Of a DNA stretch of 64,000 nucleotides, positions 1-8,878 are shown one piece after another (position 1 is the first letter of the stretch; every line of letters starts with the position of its first letter). The notes under the pieces are model-generated. The model searched no databases and was not told the origin of the DNA. It saw nothing but the letters and a program-made list of their open reading frames with translations. This DNA comes from Clostridia bacterium. Lineage in GTDB: Bacteria > Bacillota > Clostridia > Oscillospirales > Acutalibacteraceae. Both the position numbers and the translations under genes were made by a program. The stretch lies in contig JAFTWW010000028.1 in assembly GCA_017465085.1 (NCBI GenBank), forward strand, positions 1-64,000, in the 5' to 3' direction.

Positions 1-245
1 GTGTCGATAATATTGATACGATGGTCCTTCCAGAAACATGTTGTAGCCGCAGAAGTAATGGTAATACCTCTCTCCTGCTCCTGCTCCATCCAGTCCATGG
101 TGGCGCCGCCATCATGAGTTTCACCCATCTTACGATTTATACCCGTATAGAAAAGGATACGCTCAGTGGTGGTGGTTTTACCGGCGTCAATGTGGGCCAT
201 GATACCAATATTTCTTGTCATTTCAAGAGATACCTTTCTTGGCAT
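1..245 (-). CDS. fusA: Elongation factor G, N-terminal part (gene runs off the window)
   Basis: EF-G is the GTPase that drives translocation of tRNA and mRNA through the ribosome and, with RRF, recycles ribosomes. Only the first 81 codons are inside the window; the gene continues past position 1. The P-loop (G1) [12 protein letters not shown] is visible at about residues 17-28, followed by the switch I region containing RGITI and the stretch just before the DTPGH motif, which is cut off. The start is the ATG at 243-245, giving [15 protein letters not shown] second in-frame Met (residue 9) is also possible, but the PRKVSLE N-terminus fits the family. It follows rpsG on the same strand, the usual rpsL-rpsG-fusA order of the str operon. 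Confidence 0.97.
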   Translation of the reverse strand, partial: MPRKVSLEMTRNIGIMAHIDAGKTTTTERILFYTGINRKMGETHDGGATMDWMEQEQERGITITSAATTCFWKDHRINIID

Positions 246-307
246 ATAATCCTCCTTGTCCGCATACTGCGGAGAACAAAAATATCAGTAAACTTAAATG
301 TTCAGAA

Positions 308-778
308 TTACCATCTGTAGTGAGCGAAAGCCTTGTTAGCTTCAGCAGTTCTGTGCATTTCTTCACGCTTCTTAACAGCATTACCCATACCGTTAACTGC
401 ATCAAGAATTTCAGCTGCAAGACGCTCTTTCATTGTGCGCTCGGAACGAGCACGGCTGAATGTGGTCAGCCAACGCAGAGCTAAGGTCTGCTTTCTTTCG
501 GGACGAACCTCGAAAGGTACCTGATAAGTGGCGCCGCCCTTACGGACAGCTTTACACTCTAACTGCGGCATAACATTTTCCATGGCAGTATCAAATACCT
601 CAAGGGGATCCTTTCCGGTTTTTTCGGTGATGATATCAAATGCGCCGTAAACAATCTTCTGGGCAACACCCTTCTTACCATCAAGCATAATGTTGTTGAT
701 AAGGCGGGTTACCTTCTTGGAATTGTAAATAGGATCCGGCAATACATCACGTTTAGCAATAAAGCCTCTTCTTGGCAC
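308..778 (-). CDS. rpsG: 30S ribosomal protein S7
   Basis: S7 is a primary 16S rRNA binding protein that nucleates the 30S head. The product is 156 residues, the normal length, and ends with the highly conserved [23 protein letters not shown] and the KKREEMHR stretch are also typical. The reading frame stays open upstream to an apparent Met at 844, but I chose the GTG at 778: it gives the family N-terminus (V/M)PRRGF and has an AAGGAGGG ribosome site about 6 bases upstream. The longer form would add about 20 residues not found in the family. Second gene of the str operon. In some bacteria S7 represses its own operon by binding the rpsL-rpsG spacer; I did not identify that structure here. Confidence 0.97.
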   Translation of the reverse strand: MPRRGFIAKRDVLPDPIYNSKKVTRLINNIMLDGKKGVAQKIVYGAFDIITEKTGKDPLEVFDTAMENVMPQLECKAVRKGGATYQVPFEVRPERKQTLALRWLTTFSRARSERTMKERLAAEILDAVNGMGNAVKKREEMHRTAEANKAFAHYRW

Positions 779-914
779 TTTGCTTCCCTCCTTCATAATA
801 ATGATATCATAGGTACTCGAGCGACAAAAGTCCCGTGGCACCAAGCAAGGCGAATATAATTTATATATAAGCCGCTGCTTGTTTCACAGCAGAGATTTCG
901 TCATCTTCTAAAAA

Positions 915-1337
915 TTACTTCGCACCTGCTTTTGGACGTTTTGCACCGTATTTTGAACGGCTCTGCATTCTGTTGGCAACACCCTGAGTATCAAGTGTTC
1001 CTCTTACGATGTGGTAACGCACACCGGGGAGGTCCTTAACACGTCCGCCACGAATAAGAACAACTGAGTGCTCCTGCAAGTTGTGACCGATTCCGGGAAT
1101 GTAAGCTGAAACTTCGATTCCGTTGGAAAGACGTACTCTTGCGATTTTACGGAGAGCAGAGTTAGGTTTCTTAGGTGTGGATGTTTTAACTGCAGTACAT
1201 ACGCCACGCTTCTGGGGAGAATCGTTATCGGTGGGCTGACGCTTCATAGAGTTATAACCCTTAAGAAGAGCGGGAGCCTTAGCCTTCTTTTCGATTGACT
1301 CACGGCCGTTGCGAACTAACTGGTTAAAGGTAGGCAC
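915..1337 (-). CDS. rpsL: 30S ribosomal protein S12
   Basis: S12 sits near the decoding centre and affects translational accuracy. The 140-residue product carries the conserved [19 protein letters not shown] and [18 protein letters not shown] segments. The lysines that mutate in streptomycin resistance (in TPKKPN and in RVKDLPG) are wild type, so no S12-based resistance is expected. The start is a GTG at 1337, giving [12 protein letters not shown], preceded by AAAGGAG about 10 bases upstream; an apparent start at 1385 would add 16 unconserved residues. It is the first gene of the str operon (rpsL-rpsG-fusA), read from a strong promoter at 1404-1432. GTG starts are used for both rpsL and rpsG. 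Confidence 0.97.
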   Translation of the reverse strand: MPTFNQLVRNGRESIEKKAKAPALLKGYNSMKRQPTDNDSPQKRGVCTAVKTSTPKKPNSALRKIARVRLSNGIEVSAYIPGIGHNLQEHSVVLIRGGRVKDLPGVRYHIVRGTLDTQGVANRMQSRSKYGAKRPKAGAK

Positions 1338-1403
1338 TATTACATTACTCCTTTCTCTAATATTTAGTATAGCAAAATTGCGCACAATTTCGCATACTAC
1401 TGT

Positions 1404-1432
1404 ATGATAACATTAAAACCCCGATTTGTCAA
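1404..1432 (-). promoter_or_regulatory. Sigma-A promoter of the str operon (rpsL-rpsG-fusA)
   Basis: On the minus strand TTGACA (1432-1427) is followed by exactly 17 bases and then TATCAT (1409-1404), a perfect -35 and a 5/6 match to the -10. Transcription should start near 1397, about 60 bases before the rpsL GTG. The -35 lies inside the 3' arm of the groESL terminator stem. Confidence 0.8.
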
Positions 1433-1457
1433 TAAAAATTTTGCAAATCGGGGTTTT
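1415..1457 (-). terminator. Rho-independent terminator of groES-groEL
   Basis: A 14-bp perfect inverted repeat (1415-1428 with 1444-1457, core CCCCGATTTG) with a 15-base loop lies 30 bases past the groEL stop. On the minus strand the GC-rich core ends in GGGGTTTTAAT, giving a short U-tract. Confidence 0.82.
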
Positions 1458-1487
1458 ATTTTTGAAAGTTAAATTAAACTGTAAAAA

Positions 1488-3131
<1,644 letters not shown>

Positions 3132-3146
3132 TTACTCCCTAATAAA

Positions 3147-3431
3147 TTATTCTACAACTGCAAGGATATCAGCGATATGAAGAATAGTGTATTCCTCATC
3201 ATCAAGCTTGATTTCGGTACCTGAATACTTGGCGGCGATAACCTTATCTCCAACCTTGACATTCATAGCGATTTCCTTACCGTCAACAACACCGCCGGGG
3301 CCTACTGCCACAACCTCTGCTATCTGGGGTTTCTCCTTGGAAGCAGAAGTGAGCACTATTCCGCTCTTGGTGGTTTCTTCTGATTTAGTAGCCTTAATTA
3401 CAACATTATCGGCTAAGGGTTTAATAGTCAT
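3147..3431 (-). CDS. groES: Co-chaperonin GroES (10 kDa)
   Basis: GroES is the heptameric lid of the GroEL chamber. The 94-residue protein has the N-terminal MTIKPLADNVVIK strand, a mobile loop at about residues 16-32 (KSGIVLTSASKEK) and the GKEIAMNVKVGDKVIAAKYSG barrel segment. I chose the ATG at 3431 because GGAGG lies 7 bases upstream; the frame extends five codons further (MEEIV) but that ATG has no ribosome site and the extra residues are not in the family. First gene of groES-groEL, transcribed from the promoter at 3484-3511 and probably repressed by CtsR. Confidence 0.98.
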   Translation of the reverse strand: MTIKPLADNVVIKATKSEETTKSGIVLTSASKEKPQIAEVVAVGPGGVVDGKEIAMNVKVGDKVIAAKYSGTEIKLDDEEYTILHIADILAVVE

Positions 3432-3483
3432 AACAATTTCCTCCATAAACTTTTCACTGAATTATACTCAGCTACATTTACTA

Positions 3484-3511
3484 ATTATAACCAAAAAATA
3501 TTAAAAGTCAA
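3484..3511 (-). promoter_or_regulatory. Sigma-A promoter of groES-groEL
   Basis: Minus-strand TTGACT (3511-3506), a 16-base spacer and a perfect TATAAT (3489-3484). It is about 50 bases upstream of the groES start. The -35 overlaps a CtsR-like direct repeat. Confidence 0.75.
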
Positions 3512-3522
3512 GTAAAGTCAAA
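3506..3522. promoter_or_regulatory. CtsR-like operator over the groESL promoter
   Basis: On the plus strand AGTCAAG-TAA-AGTCAAA forms a tandem heptamer repeat with a 3-base spacer. It matches the known CtsR consensus (A/G)GTCAAA-NAN-(A/G)GTCAAA at 13 of 14 heptamer positions. It covers the -35 of the groESL promoter, the right place for repression. No CIRCE (HrcA) inverted repeat TTAGCACTC-N9-GAGTGCTAA is present in this gap. Confidence 0.7.
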
Positions 3523-3527
3523 AAGAA

Positions 3528-4448
3528 TTAAACTTTTGTTAACACTTTGTTCGCAACACTCTTTGGCAGAACAAATTTAACAGCATTTTTTACAAGCTCA
3601 AATTTCATATGGGTAGCCTCTATTATCTCGCCATCAAGATTAACGGGGATTGGTTTTTCGGAGCTAAACTCCATACTCTCACAATTTTTAAGGGTACAGC
3701 AATCAAGGGACTTATGCTCTCCCCTTTTATAGAGCCCTAAAAATTTAAGTATTTTAAGCTTTGAGATTTTATCAACCAAGGTAAAATCCAATTTATTATC
3801 GTAAGGTACGGCATCGGGAGCGCCCTTATAGCCTCCTCCATAGTAGGGAGCGTTGGCTATAACTACAAAAAGGCAGTCTCTTCTCTGGGGCTTTTCTCCA
3901 TCCACCGAAATATCCGCCGTTATGCCAAGCTTACCTATGAAGGTTTTAACTATAGCAAGATTATAGGCAAGAGAGCCCGAAACCAAGGGCCAATTCTTGA
4001 ATATGGACATATCTCTGGCAACAACTGCATCCATACCAACGGAGCAACCGTTAAGGCAATATTTATCCCCTGCCTTGATTAAATCCATATCCACGGCTTC
4101 GCCCTTTATCTGCTCTTCGATATTAAGGAAGCCCTCTCTGTTTTCAAAGAATTTCAAAAAATCGTTTGCAGAGCCGCAGGGTATAACGCCAAGCTCCACG
4201 TTATCAAAACCTGCAATACTGTTTAGCACCGCCATAACGGTACCTTCGCCTCCGCAGGCAAACATACGGATTTTATCCCCCGTACTTGCCTCAATTCTTG
4301 GAGATGTGAGGGTATCGTTCTCAGAGGTTGTGATATGAATTTTGAAGTTTTCCTCTTTATCGGCAAAGTAACTGTTGATGGCCTCAACTATTCCCTTTTG
4401 AGCCTCTCCCTTACCTGCTACGGGGTTAATATAAAAAACATATCTCAT
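3528..4448 (-). CDS. Diacylglycerol/lipid kinase family protein (DagK-like)
   Basis: The protein belongs to the diacylglycerol kinase catalytic-domain family (YegS/BmrU/DgkB type), which phosphorylates lipid hydroxyls such as diacylglycerol with ATP. Seen: N-terminal INPVAGKG nucleotide-binding segment, GGEGT at residues 66-70 (the family GGDGT motif with Asp changed to Glu), PCGSANDF (the GTGNDF-type motif), and a C-terminal beta-sandwich region containing NLDGE. At 306 residues it has the usual length. It is last in the run that begins at hup and is 13 bases after the THUMP methyltransferase. The substrate cannot be read from the sequence. Sphingosine-kinase-like activity is an alternative. 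Confidence 0.9.
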   Translation of the reverse strand: MRYVFYINPVAGKGEAQKGIVEAINSYFADKEENFKIHITTSENDTLTSPRIEASTGDKIRMFACGGEGTVMAVLNSIAGFDNVELGVIPCGSANDFLKFFENREGFLNIEEQIKGEAVDMDLIKAGDKYCLNGCSVGMDAVVARDMSIFKNWPLVSGSLAYNLAIVKTFIGKLGITADISVDGEKPQRRDCLFVVIANAPYYGGGYKGAPDAVPYDNKLDFTLVDKISKLKILKFLGLYKRGEHKSLDCCTLKNCESMEFSSEKPIPVNLDGEIIEATHMKFELVKNAVKFVLPKSVANKVLTKV

Positions 4449-4461
4449 TTTTTTAATTCCT

Positions 4462-5589
4462 CTATTTATTCTTAAAATACATAAACAGCTGACACTTTAT
4501 CATTCCGTTATAAAGCTTACGGCGTTTATCAGCCTCGCTACCATAAAGTTTTTCGAACTCATCGTGGGGACTTATTATGAAATACTTTTTGCCCTGCTCC
4601 TTTACGAAGCGTTCTCCCATTATTTTATAAAGCTTTTCCGCCTCTTTGATATCAAGTAATCTCTCACCATAGGGTGGGTTTGTGATAAGAAGACTTCTAT
4701 CGTGAGAAATCGAAAAATCTCTCACATCCTTAACTGCCGCTTTAACATACTTTTCAACGCCTGCTTTTTTTGCATTTGCAAGGGTAAGCTCCACGCAATC
4801 GGGATTTATATCAAAGCCAATTGCCTCAAAATCTATATTATGAAGGATATTATCCTGAGCCCTCATTCTCTCCTGCTGCCAAACGGTTTTAGGGATTGCC
4901 GAAAAACGCTCTGCCGCAAAATATCTGCGAAGTCCCGAGGCAGTTTTGGTAGCCATCAAAGCCGCCTCAATAAGAATTGTTCCGCTTCCGCAGAATGGAT
5001 CGTATAGTTTGGTATCTGGATAAATTCTTGCAAGGTCGCACATAGCGGCGGCAAGGGTCTCCTTTAAGGGCGCATCGTTAGAATTACGGCGGTACCCCCT
5101 CTTATGAAGTCCATCTCCCGAGGTATCTATCATCATAGTTACCAAATCCTTGCGGATGGAAAATCTTACCTTATATTCGGGGCCCGTTTCTTCAAACCAG
5201 GAAATACCGTATTTTTCACTAAGTCTTGAAACAATCGCCTTTTTAATTATTGCCTGACAATCAGGAATACTGTGAAGAGCCGATTCGTTACTCCAGCCTT
5301 TTACGGGGAAGGTATCATCTTTCCCAATATAATTCTCCCAAGGGATAGCCTTAACATTATCAAAAAGCTCGGTAAAGCTGGTGGCGGTAAACTGCCCCAT
5401 ATTTATAAGTATGCGTTCTGCAAAACGGGAGTTGATATTGGCCCTTGCCAACATATTAAAATCTCCCGATAAAAGCACTCTGCCGTTTTCGGTTATAACA
5501 TCCTCAAAGCCCATACGGCGAAACTCATCTGCCGCAACGCTCTCAATACCAAAAATGCAGGGGGCCACTAAATTTATTTTTTCACTCAT
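4462..5589 (-). CDS. THUMP-domain class I SAM-dependent RNA methyltransferase (COG0116, RlmL-N/YpsC-like)
   Basis: The family methylates guanine N2 in 23S rRNA (the E. coli member RlmL makes m2G2445). Domains in order: an N-terminal ferredoxin-like/THUMP region (about residues 1-155), then a Rossmann methyltransferase domain with DPFCGSGT (197-204) as the SAM-binding loop and NPPY (304-307), the catalytic signature of N2-guanine and N6-adenine methyltransferases. Its 375 residues match the single-domain firmicute members rather than the two-domain E. coli enzyme. The start codon overlaps the fumarase alpha stop by ATGA, so the two are translationally coupled. The exact rRNA target is inferred from the family only. 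Confidence 0.92.
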   Translation of the reverse strand: MSEKINLVAPCIFGIESVAADEFRRMGFEDVITENGRVLLSGDFNMLARANINSRFAERILINMGQFTATSFTELFDNVKAIPWENYIGKDDTFPVKGWSNESALHSIPDCQAIIKKAIVSRLSEKYGISWFEETGPEYKVRFSIRKDLVTMMIDTSGDGLHKRGYRRNSNDAPLKETLAAAMCDLARIYPDTKLYDPFCGSGTILIEAALMATKTASGLRRYFAAERFSAIPKTVWQQERMRAQDNILHNIDFEAIGFDINPDCVELTLANAKKAGVEKYVKAAVKDVRDFSISHDRSLLITNPPYGERLLDIKEAEKLYKIMGERFVKEQGKKYFIISPHDEFEKLYGSEADKRRKLYNGMIKCQLFMYFKNK

Positions 5590-6431
5590 TTTATCACCGT
5601 GGATTTATGCCTTGTTACATGGCAACCGATATTGACTGCAACGGGAAGCCCTGCAATATGGGTGGGCGCGGTTTCAATATTTACCGCAAGAGCAGTAGTA
5701 TCACCGCCGAAACCCTGAGGGCCTATTCCTAAGGCATTTACCTTTTCTAAAATTTCCTTTTCAAGCTCTGCATAAAAAGCATCGCTGTTTTGTTTATCTA
5801 TATCTCTTAGCAGGGCCTTTTTTGAAAGATATGCGCACTGCTCAAAATCTCCGCCTATGCCTACTCCTATAATCATAGGAGGGCAAGGATTATCTCCTGC
5901 TTTTTTCACTATCTCAACAACGGCATCTATAACACCCTGCCTTGAATCAAAGGGAGTGAGCATTTTAATACCGCTCATATTTTCACTGCCAAAGCCTTTG
6001 GGCGACACGGTTATCTTAACCTCTTCGCCTGAAACTATATCGGTATGAATAACCGCAGGCGTGTTATCATCGGTATTAACCCTTTTAAGCGGGTCTGCTA
6101 CCACAGATTTACGGAGAAGACCTTCGGTATAACCTTTGGCAACACCCCGATTTACAGCGGCGCAAAGGTCGCCTCCCGAAAGATGCACATCCTGACCTAT
6201 TTCCAAGAAAACAACGGCCATACCCGTATCCTGACAAATAGGAAGATTAAGCTCCTTACTTGCAATTATATTTTCTTCCAGCTCTGAAAGAACCGACTTT
6301 GCAAGGGGGTTACACTCGGCGCATTTTGCATTACAGATACTGCTCTTAATATCCTCAGGCAGTTCTTTATTTGCCTCTATACATAGCTGCGCCACCGCTT
6401 CTTCAATTAACTTTACATCAATTTCCTTCAT
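5586..6431 (-). CDS. fumA: Fumarate hydratase (class I, Fe-S) alpha subunit
   Basis: Class I fumarases interconvert fumarate and malate with an oxygen-sensitive [4Fe-4S] cluster. This 281-residue protein is the N-terminal, cluster-binding half (alpha subunit). The three cluster cysteines are visible: ICQDTG (C66), NPCPP (C183) and GCHVTRH (C270). The start is the ATG at 6431, preceded by GAGGAAT; an ATG at 6446 would add five residues and lacks a site. The beta subunit, which in two-subunit enzymes normally follows directly, is not here: the next gene is the methyltransferase, overlapping by 4 bases. A TtdA (tartrate dehydratase alpha) role is possible; family membership alone does not separate them. 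Confidence 0.93.
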   Translation of the reverse strand: MKEIDVKLIEEAVAQLCIEANKELPEDIKSSICNAKCAECNPLAKSVLSELEENIIASKELNLPICQDTGMAVVFLEIGQDVHLSGGDLCAAVNRGVAKGYTEGLLRKSVVADPLKRVNTDDNTPAVIHTDIVSGEEVKITVSPKGFGSENMSGIKMLTPFDSRQGVIDAVVEIVKKAGDNPCPPMIIGVGIGGDFEQCAYLSKKALLRDIDKQNSDAFYAELEKEILEKVNALGIGPQGFGGDTTALAVNIETAPTHIAGLPVAVNIGCHVTRHKSTVIK

Positions 6432-6494
6432 ATTATTCCTCATCAAAAAAGTAAGGACAGTCCCACTAAAAAGTAAAACCGCCCTTTTTTCTTT

Positions 6495-6947
6495 TTATCT
6501 TACATTTGCTCCGCGTTTTGAACGGCGTGTTTCGGGATTTTTGCGTTTCAGATCCGAAAACTTTTCATCACTGGTCTGCTTAAAACGGTTCATCATATCC
6601 TCAAAATCCTCGGGCTCGTTTTTCTTGGAGGTCCAGGTATAAGAACTATCAATAACCTGAGGTTGACGGGGTTTCCTCTCGCGAGGTCTTGCTCCGCCAT
6701 CTCTCTTTTCAGGCTCTAAAGCCTCTTTGATGCTAAGAGCAATCTTTCCATCCTCACCGATGGACATAACCTTAACCTTTACAGTTTCACCCATCTTAAC
6801 GTGCTCATTGATATCATTTACAAAGGAACGGGCAACCTGTGAAATATGTACCATACCCGATGTGTTATCACCCAAATCAACGAATACGCCGAAATTGGTT
6901 ATGCCTGTAATCTTACCCTCGTAAATTTCCCCGATTTTCAATTCCAT
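6495..6947 (-). CDS. S1-domain RNA-binding protein (YabR-like)
   Basis: A single S1 OB-fold domain fills residues 1-72 (GEIYEGKITGITNFGVFVDL, then GMVHISQVA and DGKIALSIKEA). The remaining half is basic and low-complexity, with RERKPRQ and a lysine/arginine-rich end. This is the YabR/GSP13-like protein that commonly follows divIC in firmicutes. The single S1 domain suggests binding to RNA or the ribosome; the exact role is not established. It is 20 bases after divIC and 63 bases before fumA. Members with this gene order are often called general stress protein 13, which I take as a family label only. Confidence 0.9.
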   Translation of the reverse strand: MELKIGEIYEGKITGITNFGVFVDLGDNTSGMVHISQVARSFVNDINEHVKMGETVKVKVMSIGEDGKIALSIKEALEPEKRDGGARPRERKPRQPQVIDSSYTWTSKKNEPEDFEDMMNRFKQTSDEKFSDLKRKNPETRRSKRGANVR

Positions 6948-6967
6948 AAAACCGCAAGTGCCCCCTG

Positions 6968-7258
6968 TTAATTGCCAGAAATATCAATATAAATTACTTC
7001 ATCGGAATATACGTAGCCTAACCTCTCTCTTGCCGCCTTTTCAATAATATCGGCCTGAGAGCCCTCCTCAAGAAGAGCGGTGAGCTCTGTTATCTCAGCC
7101 TTCTTCTGATTATAGGTTTCTTCAAGTTGAGCCAAGGTATTACGGTTTTCGTTAAGAGTGTTCCAAAGGGTTAAAAGATTAAATATCATATAACCTGCAA
7201 CACAGATAACGAGCAAGCGCAAAAGGACACTTTTTCGCCGCTTTTGCTTTACTGCCAT
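6968..7258 (-). CDS. divIC: Septum formation initiator DivIC/FtsB family
   Basis: DivIC is a small bitopic division protein that forms a complex with FtsL and DivIB/FtsQ at the septum. The 96-residue product has a basic cytoplasmic N-terminus (VKQKRRKS), one transmembrane helix (about residues 13-33), then a leucine/glutamate-rich coiled coil (about 35-70) and a short C-terminal extracytoplasmic tail. The start is the ATG at 7258, with GGAG about 9 bases upstream and directly after the yabQ stop. Upstream ATGs at 7291 and 7267 overlap yabQ and have poor ribosome sites. Its partners ftsL and ftsQ are in the dcw cluster of this window. Confidence 0.9.
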   Translation of the reverse strand: MAVKQKRRKSVLLRLLVICVAGYMIFNLLTLWNTLNENRNTLAQLEETYNQKKAEITELTALLEEGSQADIIEKAARERLGYVYSDEVIYIDISGN

Positions 7259-7259
7259 T

Positions 7260-7772
7260 CTACCCATCTCCGTTCCGTGAAGTTTTTTCATTTTCCTTAG
7301 TATATAACATACTATACCTATTTTTCAAGAGTTTTTTTAACTTTTTAAGCGTTAGCCTTGTACTTTTTACAAATTTTGTTGAAACTTTACTAAAAGCCAG
7401 TAAAAAACCATCGTAAAAGCGGTAAAAACCGCAATGTATCAGCCTAAGTATTTTAACCATCCATATCATTATGAAGCTCATAATCTTAAGCAGCGGCTTA
7501 GAAAAAGTAGCTCTGCAAATCACAAAGCCCAAAAGGGATGCAAGAAGAACGTAGCCCCTTATCTCACCGTTTGTTCTTGCGAGTAAAAAAAGAAAGGTTG
7601 CAAAGGCTATTATCACCCAATATATAATATCGGTAATAAAGGTAGCGATAAAGGAATTGAAGCCCGCCTTTCGCAAAGCCCTCAGCACATCATAAAACAC
7701 ACAATACACAATACCTGCCAACACCGAAAGCAGAAAGGTGACCGCTTGATTGCTTACGCCTATTTCCCACAT
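7260..7772 (-). CDS. yabQ: Spore cortex biosynthesis protein YabQ
   Basis: YabQ is a membrane protein made under mother-cell control and needed for cortex peptidoglycan in endospore formers. The 170-residue protein has several hydrophobic segments in its first two thirds (about residues 10-30, 42-62, 72-92 and 93-107), including the family-like VSNQAVTFLLSVLAGIVYC start, followed by a long basic C-terminal tail. It lies between yabP and divIC, the conserved firmicute order. It is good evidence that the organism has a sporulation programme, though sporulation itself cannot be concluded from one locus. Confidence 0.9.
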   Translation of the reverse strand: MWEIGVSNQAVTFLLSVLAGIVYCVFYDVLRALRKAGFNSFIATFITDIIYWVIIAFATFLFLLARTNGEIRGYVLLASLLGFVICRATFSKPLLKIMSFIMIWMVKILRLIHCGFYRFYDGFLLAFSKVSTKFVKSTRLTLKKLKKLLKNRYSMLYTKENEKTSRNGDG

Positions 7773-7775
7773 AGG

Positions 7776-8075
7776 CTATCTGAAAATACGTGAGAAAAAT
7801 CCGCCCTCATGTTTTGCATCGGACATATACACTACGGCGTGGACCTTTCCCGAGGCAGATAAATCCCCCGCCTCATTATTAAAGCTTTCGATATGCATCC
7901 CCTCGCCCTTAACCGTTATTCTGCCCATCACGGAATCAAGGAGCAGGGTTTCCTCATCAAAGGATATTACATCCTTAATGCCTGACATAGTAAGCTTCTT
8001 TCTTCCCTCGATTATTATATTCTGTGAAGAATAGTTTTCATCCAAAGCAAACACCCCATAAAAATATTTATCCAA
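7776..8075 (-). CDS. yabP: Sporulation protein YabP
   Basis: YabP is a small spore-cortex protein of the YabP/YqfC family. The recognisable core is IIIEGRKKLTMSGIKDVISF followed by LLDSVMGRITVKGEGMHIESF, matching family strands. The start is uncertain: there is no in-frame ATG before the core. The longest frame begins with TTG at 8075; a GTG at 8054 and a TTG at 8045 are alternatives. The best placed ribosome-like site (GGGGTG) precedes the TTG at 8045. All of this lies in or right after a strong hairpin (8051-8097), so translation may be controlled. The neighbours rqcP and yabQ support the call. Confidence 0.88.
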   Translation of the reverse strand: MDKYFYGVFALDENYSSQNIIIEGRKKLTMSGIKDVISFDEETLLLDSVMGRITVKGEGMHIESFNNEAGDLSASGKVHAVVYMSDAKHEGGFFSRIFR

Positions 8076-8097
8076 TCTAAATATATTTACGGGGTGT
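8051..8097 (-). other. Long hairpin in the rqcP-yabP junction
   Basis: On the minus strand ACACCCC (8097-8091) begins an arm that pairs with the arm ending in GGGGTGT (8057-8051). Counting a G-U wobble and one U-U mismatch, 19 of 20 positions pair around a 7-base loop. The first candidate yabP start (TTG, 8075-8073) sits in the loop and a GGGGTG ribosome-like site is in the 3' arm. There is no clear U-tract, so a terminator is less likely. Confidence 0.6.
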
Positions 8098-8102
8098 AAA
8101 TC

Positions 8103-8345
8103 TTATTCTATTATTTTGTAAAGGGTTGCCGCATCATCCTTGCGGATAACCTCGCTAACATCGGTTACCTGCACCTTAACATCCTTAGCGCCAAAGGAGA
8201 TTTCTATTATATCCCCCACCTTAATATCATAGGATGCCCTTGCCGCCTTTCCGTTAACAACAACTCTGCCCGCATCGCAGGCCTCGTTTGCCACGGTACG
8301 CCGCTTAATTATGCGGGAAACCTTTAAGTATTTATCTAATCTCAT
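8103..8345 (-). CDS. rqcP: RNA-binding S4 domain protein RqcP (YabO)
   Basis: RqcP is the Hsp15-like S4 protein that binds stalled 50S subunits and works with RqcH in adding C-terminal alanine tails during ribosome quality control. The 80-residue product begins MRLDKYLKVSRIIKRR, the S4 signature, and continues with the AGRVVVNGKAARASYDIKVGD core. The start is the ATG at 8345 with GAGG five to six bases upstream; the frame extends 18 codons further without support. It lies between hup and yabP, the conserved location of yabO. Confidence 0.94.
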   Translation of the reverse strand: MRLDKYLKVSRIIKRRTVANEACDAGRVVVNGKAARASYDIKVGDIIEISFGAKDVKVQVTDVSEVIRKDDAATLYKIIE

Positions 8346-8416
8346 ATAAACCTCATAGGTTATTAAAAAAATAGACGAGCGATAAAGCCCGTCTATCATT
8401 TTAAGTAACGCAATAA

Positions 8417-8692
8417 TTATTTTGCAACTGCATCCTTAAGAGCCTTACCAGCCTTGAATACGGGATTCTTGGAAGCGGCAATCTTAATGGTCTGCTTAGT
8501 GCGGGGATTGATACCTGTTCTTGCAGCGCGGGTGCGAACCTCAAAAGTACCGAAGCCTACGAGCTGAACCTTATCGCCAGCCTTAAGAGTATCAACTACA
8601 GAGTCGATAACTGCGGCAACAGCCTTTTCTGCGTCCTTCTTAGAAATTTCTGCCTTTGCAGCAACTGCTGCTACTAATTCTGTCTTGTTCAT
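8417..8692 (-). CDS. hup: HU family DNA-binding protein
   Basis: HU is the small dimeric histone-like protein that bends and compacts DNA. The 91-residue product is full length: helical dimer region at residues 1-45 ([20 protein letters not shown] start), then [20 protein letters not shown] with the DNA-intercalating beta-arm NPRTK, and the [12 protein letters not shown] end. GGAGG lies 7 bases before the ATG. It appears to be the first gene of the hup-rqcP-yabP-yabQ-divIC-S1 operon, with a probable promoter at 8755-8782. Confidence 0.98.
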   Translation of the reverse strand: MNKTELVAAVAAKAEISKKDAEKAVAAVIDSVVDTLKAGDKVQLVGFGTFEVRTRAARTGINPRTKQTIKIAASKNPVFKAGKALKDAVAK

Positions 8693-8754
8693 TTTAGAAC
8701 CTCCAAAAAAATTTTATGATACGCGCGTGGATACAAAATTCAATTCCGTATCTT

Positions 8755-8782
8755 ACTATATATTTTTAACATATTCTCTCAA
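8755..8782 (-). promoter_or_regulatory. Probable promoter of hup
   Basis: Minus-strand TTGAGA (8782-8777), 16 bases, TATAGT (8760-8755), about 65 bases before the hup start in an AT-rich gap with no gene. Just downstream is an imperfect 23-bp palindrome (8730-8752). Confidence 0.45.
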
Positions 8783-8878
8783 AAAAATCAACTGTATTTT
8801 AGTAAATTTTATGTTTTCATCAAAATATCAGCTAAAAATTAGATATTTTAACCATAAAAAGCACTAAAAATTGTGTTA

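Noticed and set aside
3432..3527. CIRCE element before groES
   Set aside because: The sequence has no TTAGCACTC...GAGTGCTAA repeat; only a CtsR-like repeat is present.
6440..6480. GGACAGTCCC palindrome between fumA and the S1 gene
   Set aside because: Looks like the end of some insertion sequences, but there is no transposase, second end or target duplication, and no U-tract.
8693..8878. Short plus-strand ORF in the hup upstream gap
   Set aside because: AT-rich, no ribosome site, no protein-like composition; it runs against the hup promoter.
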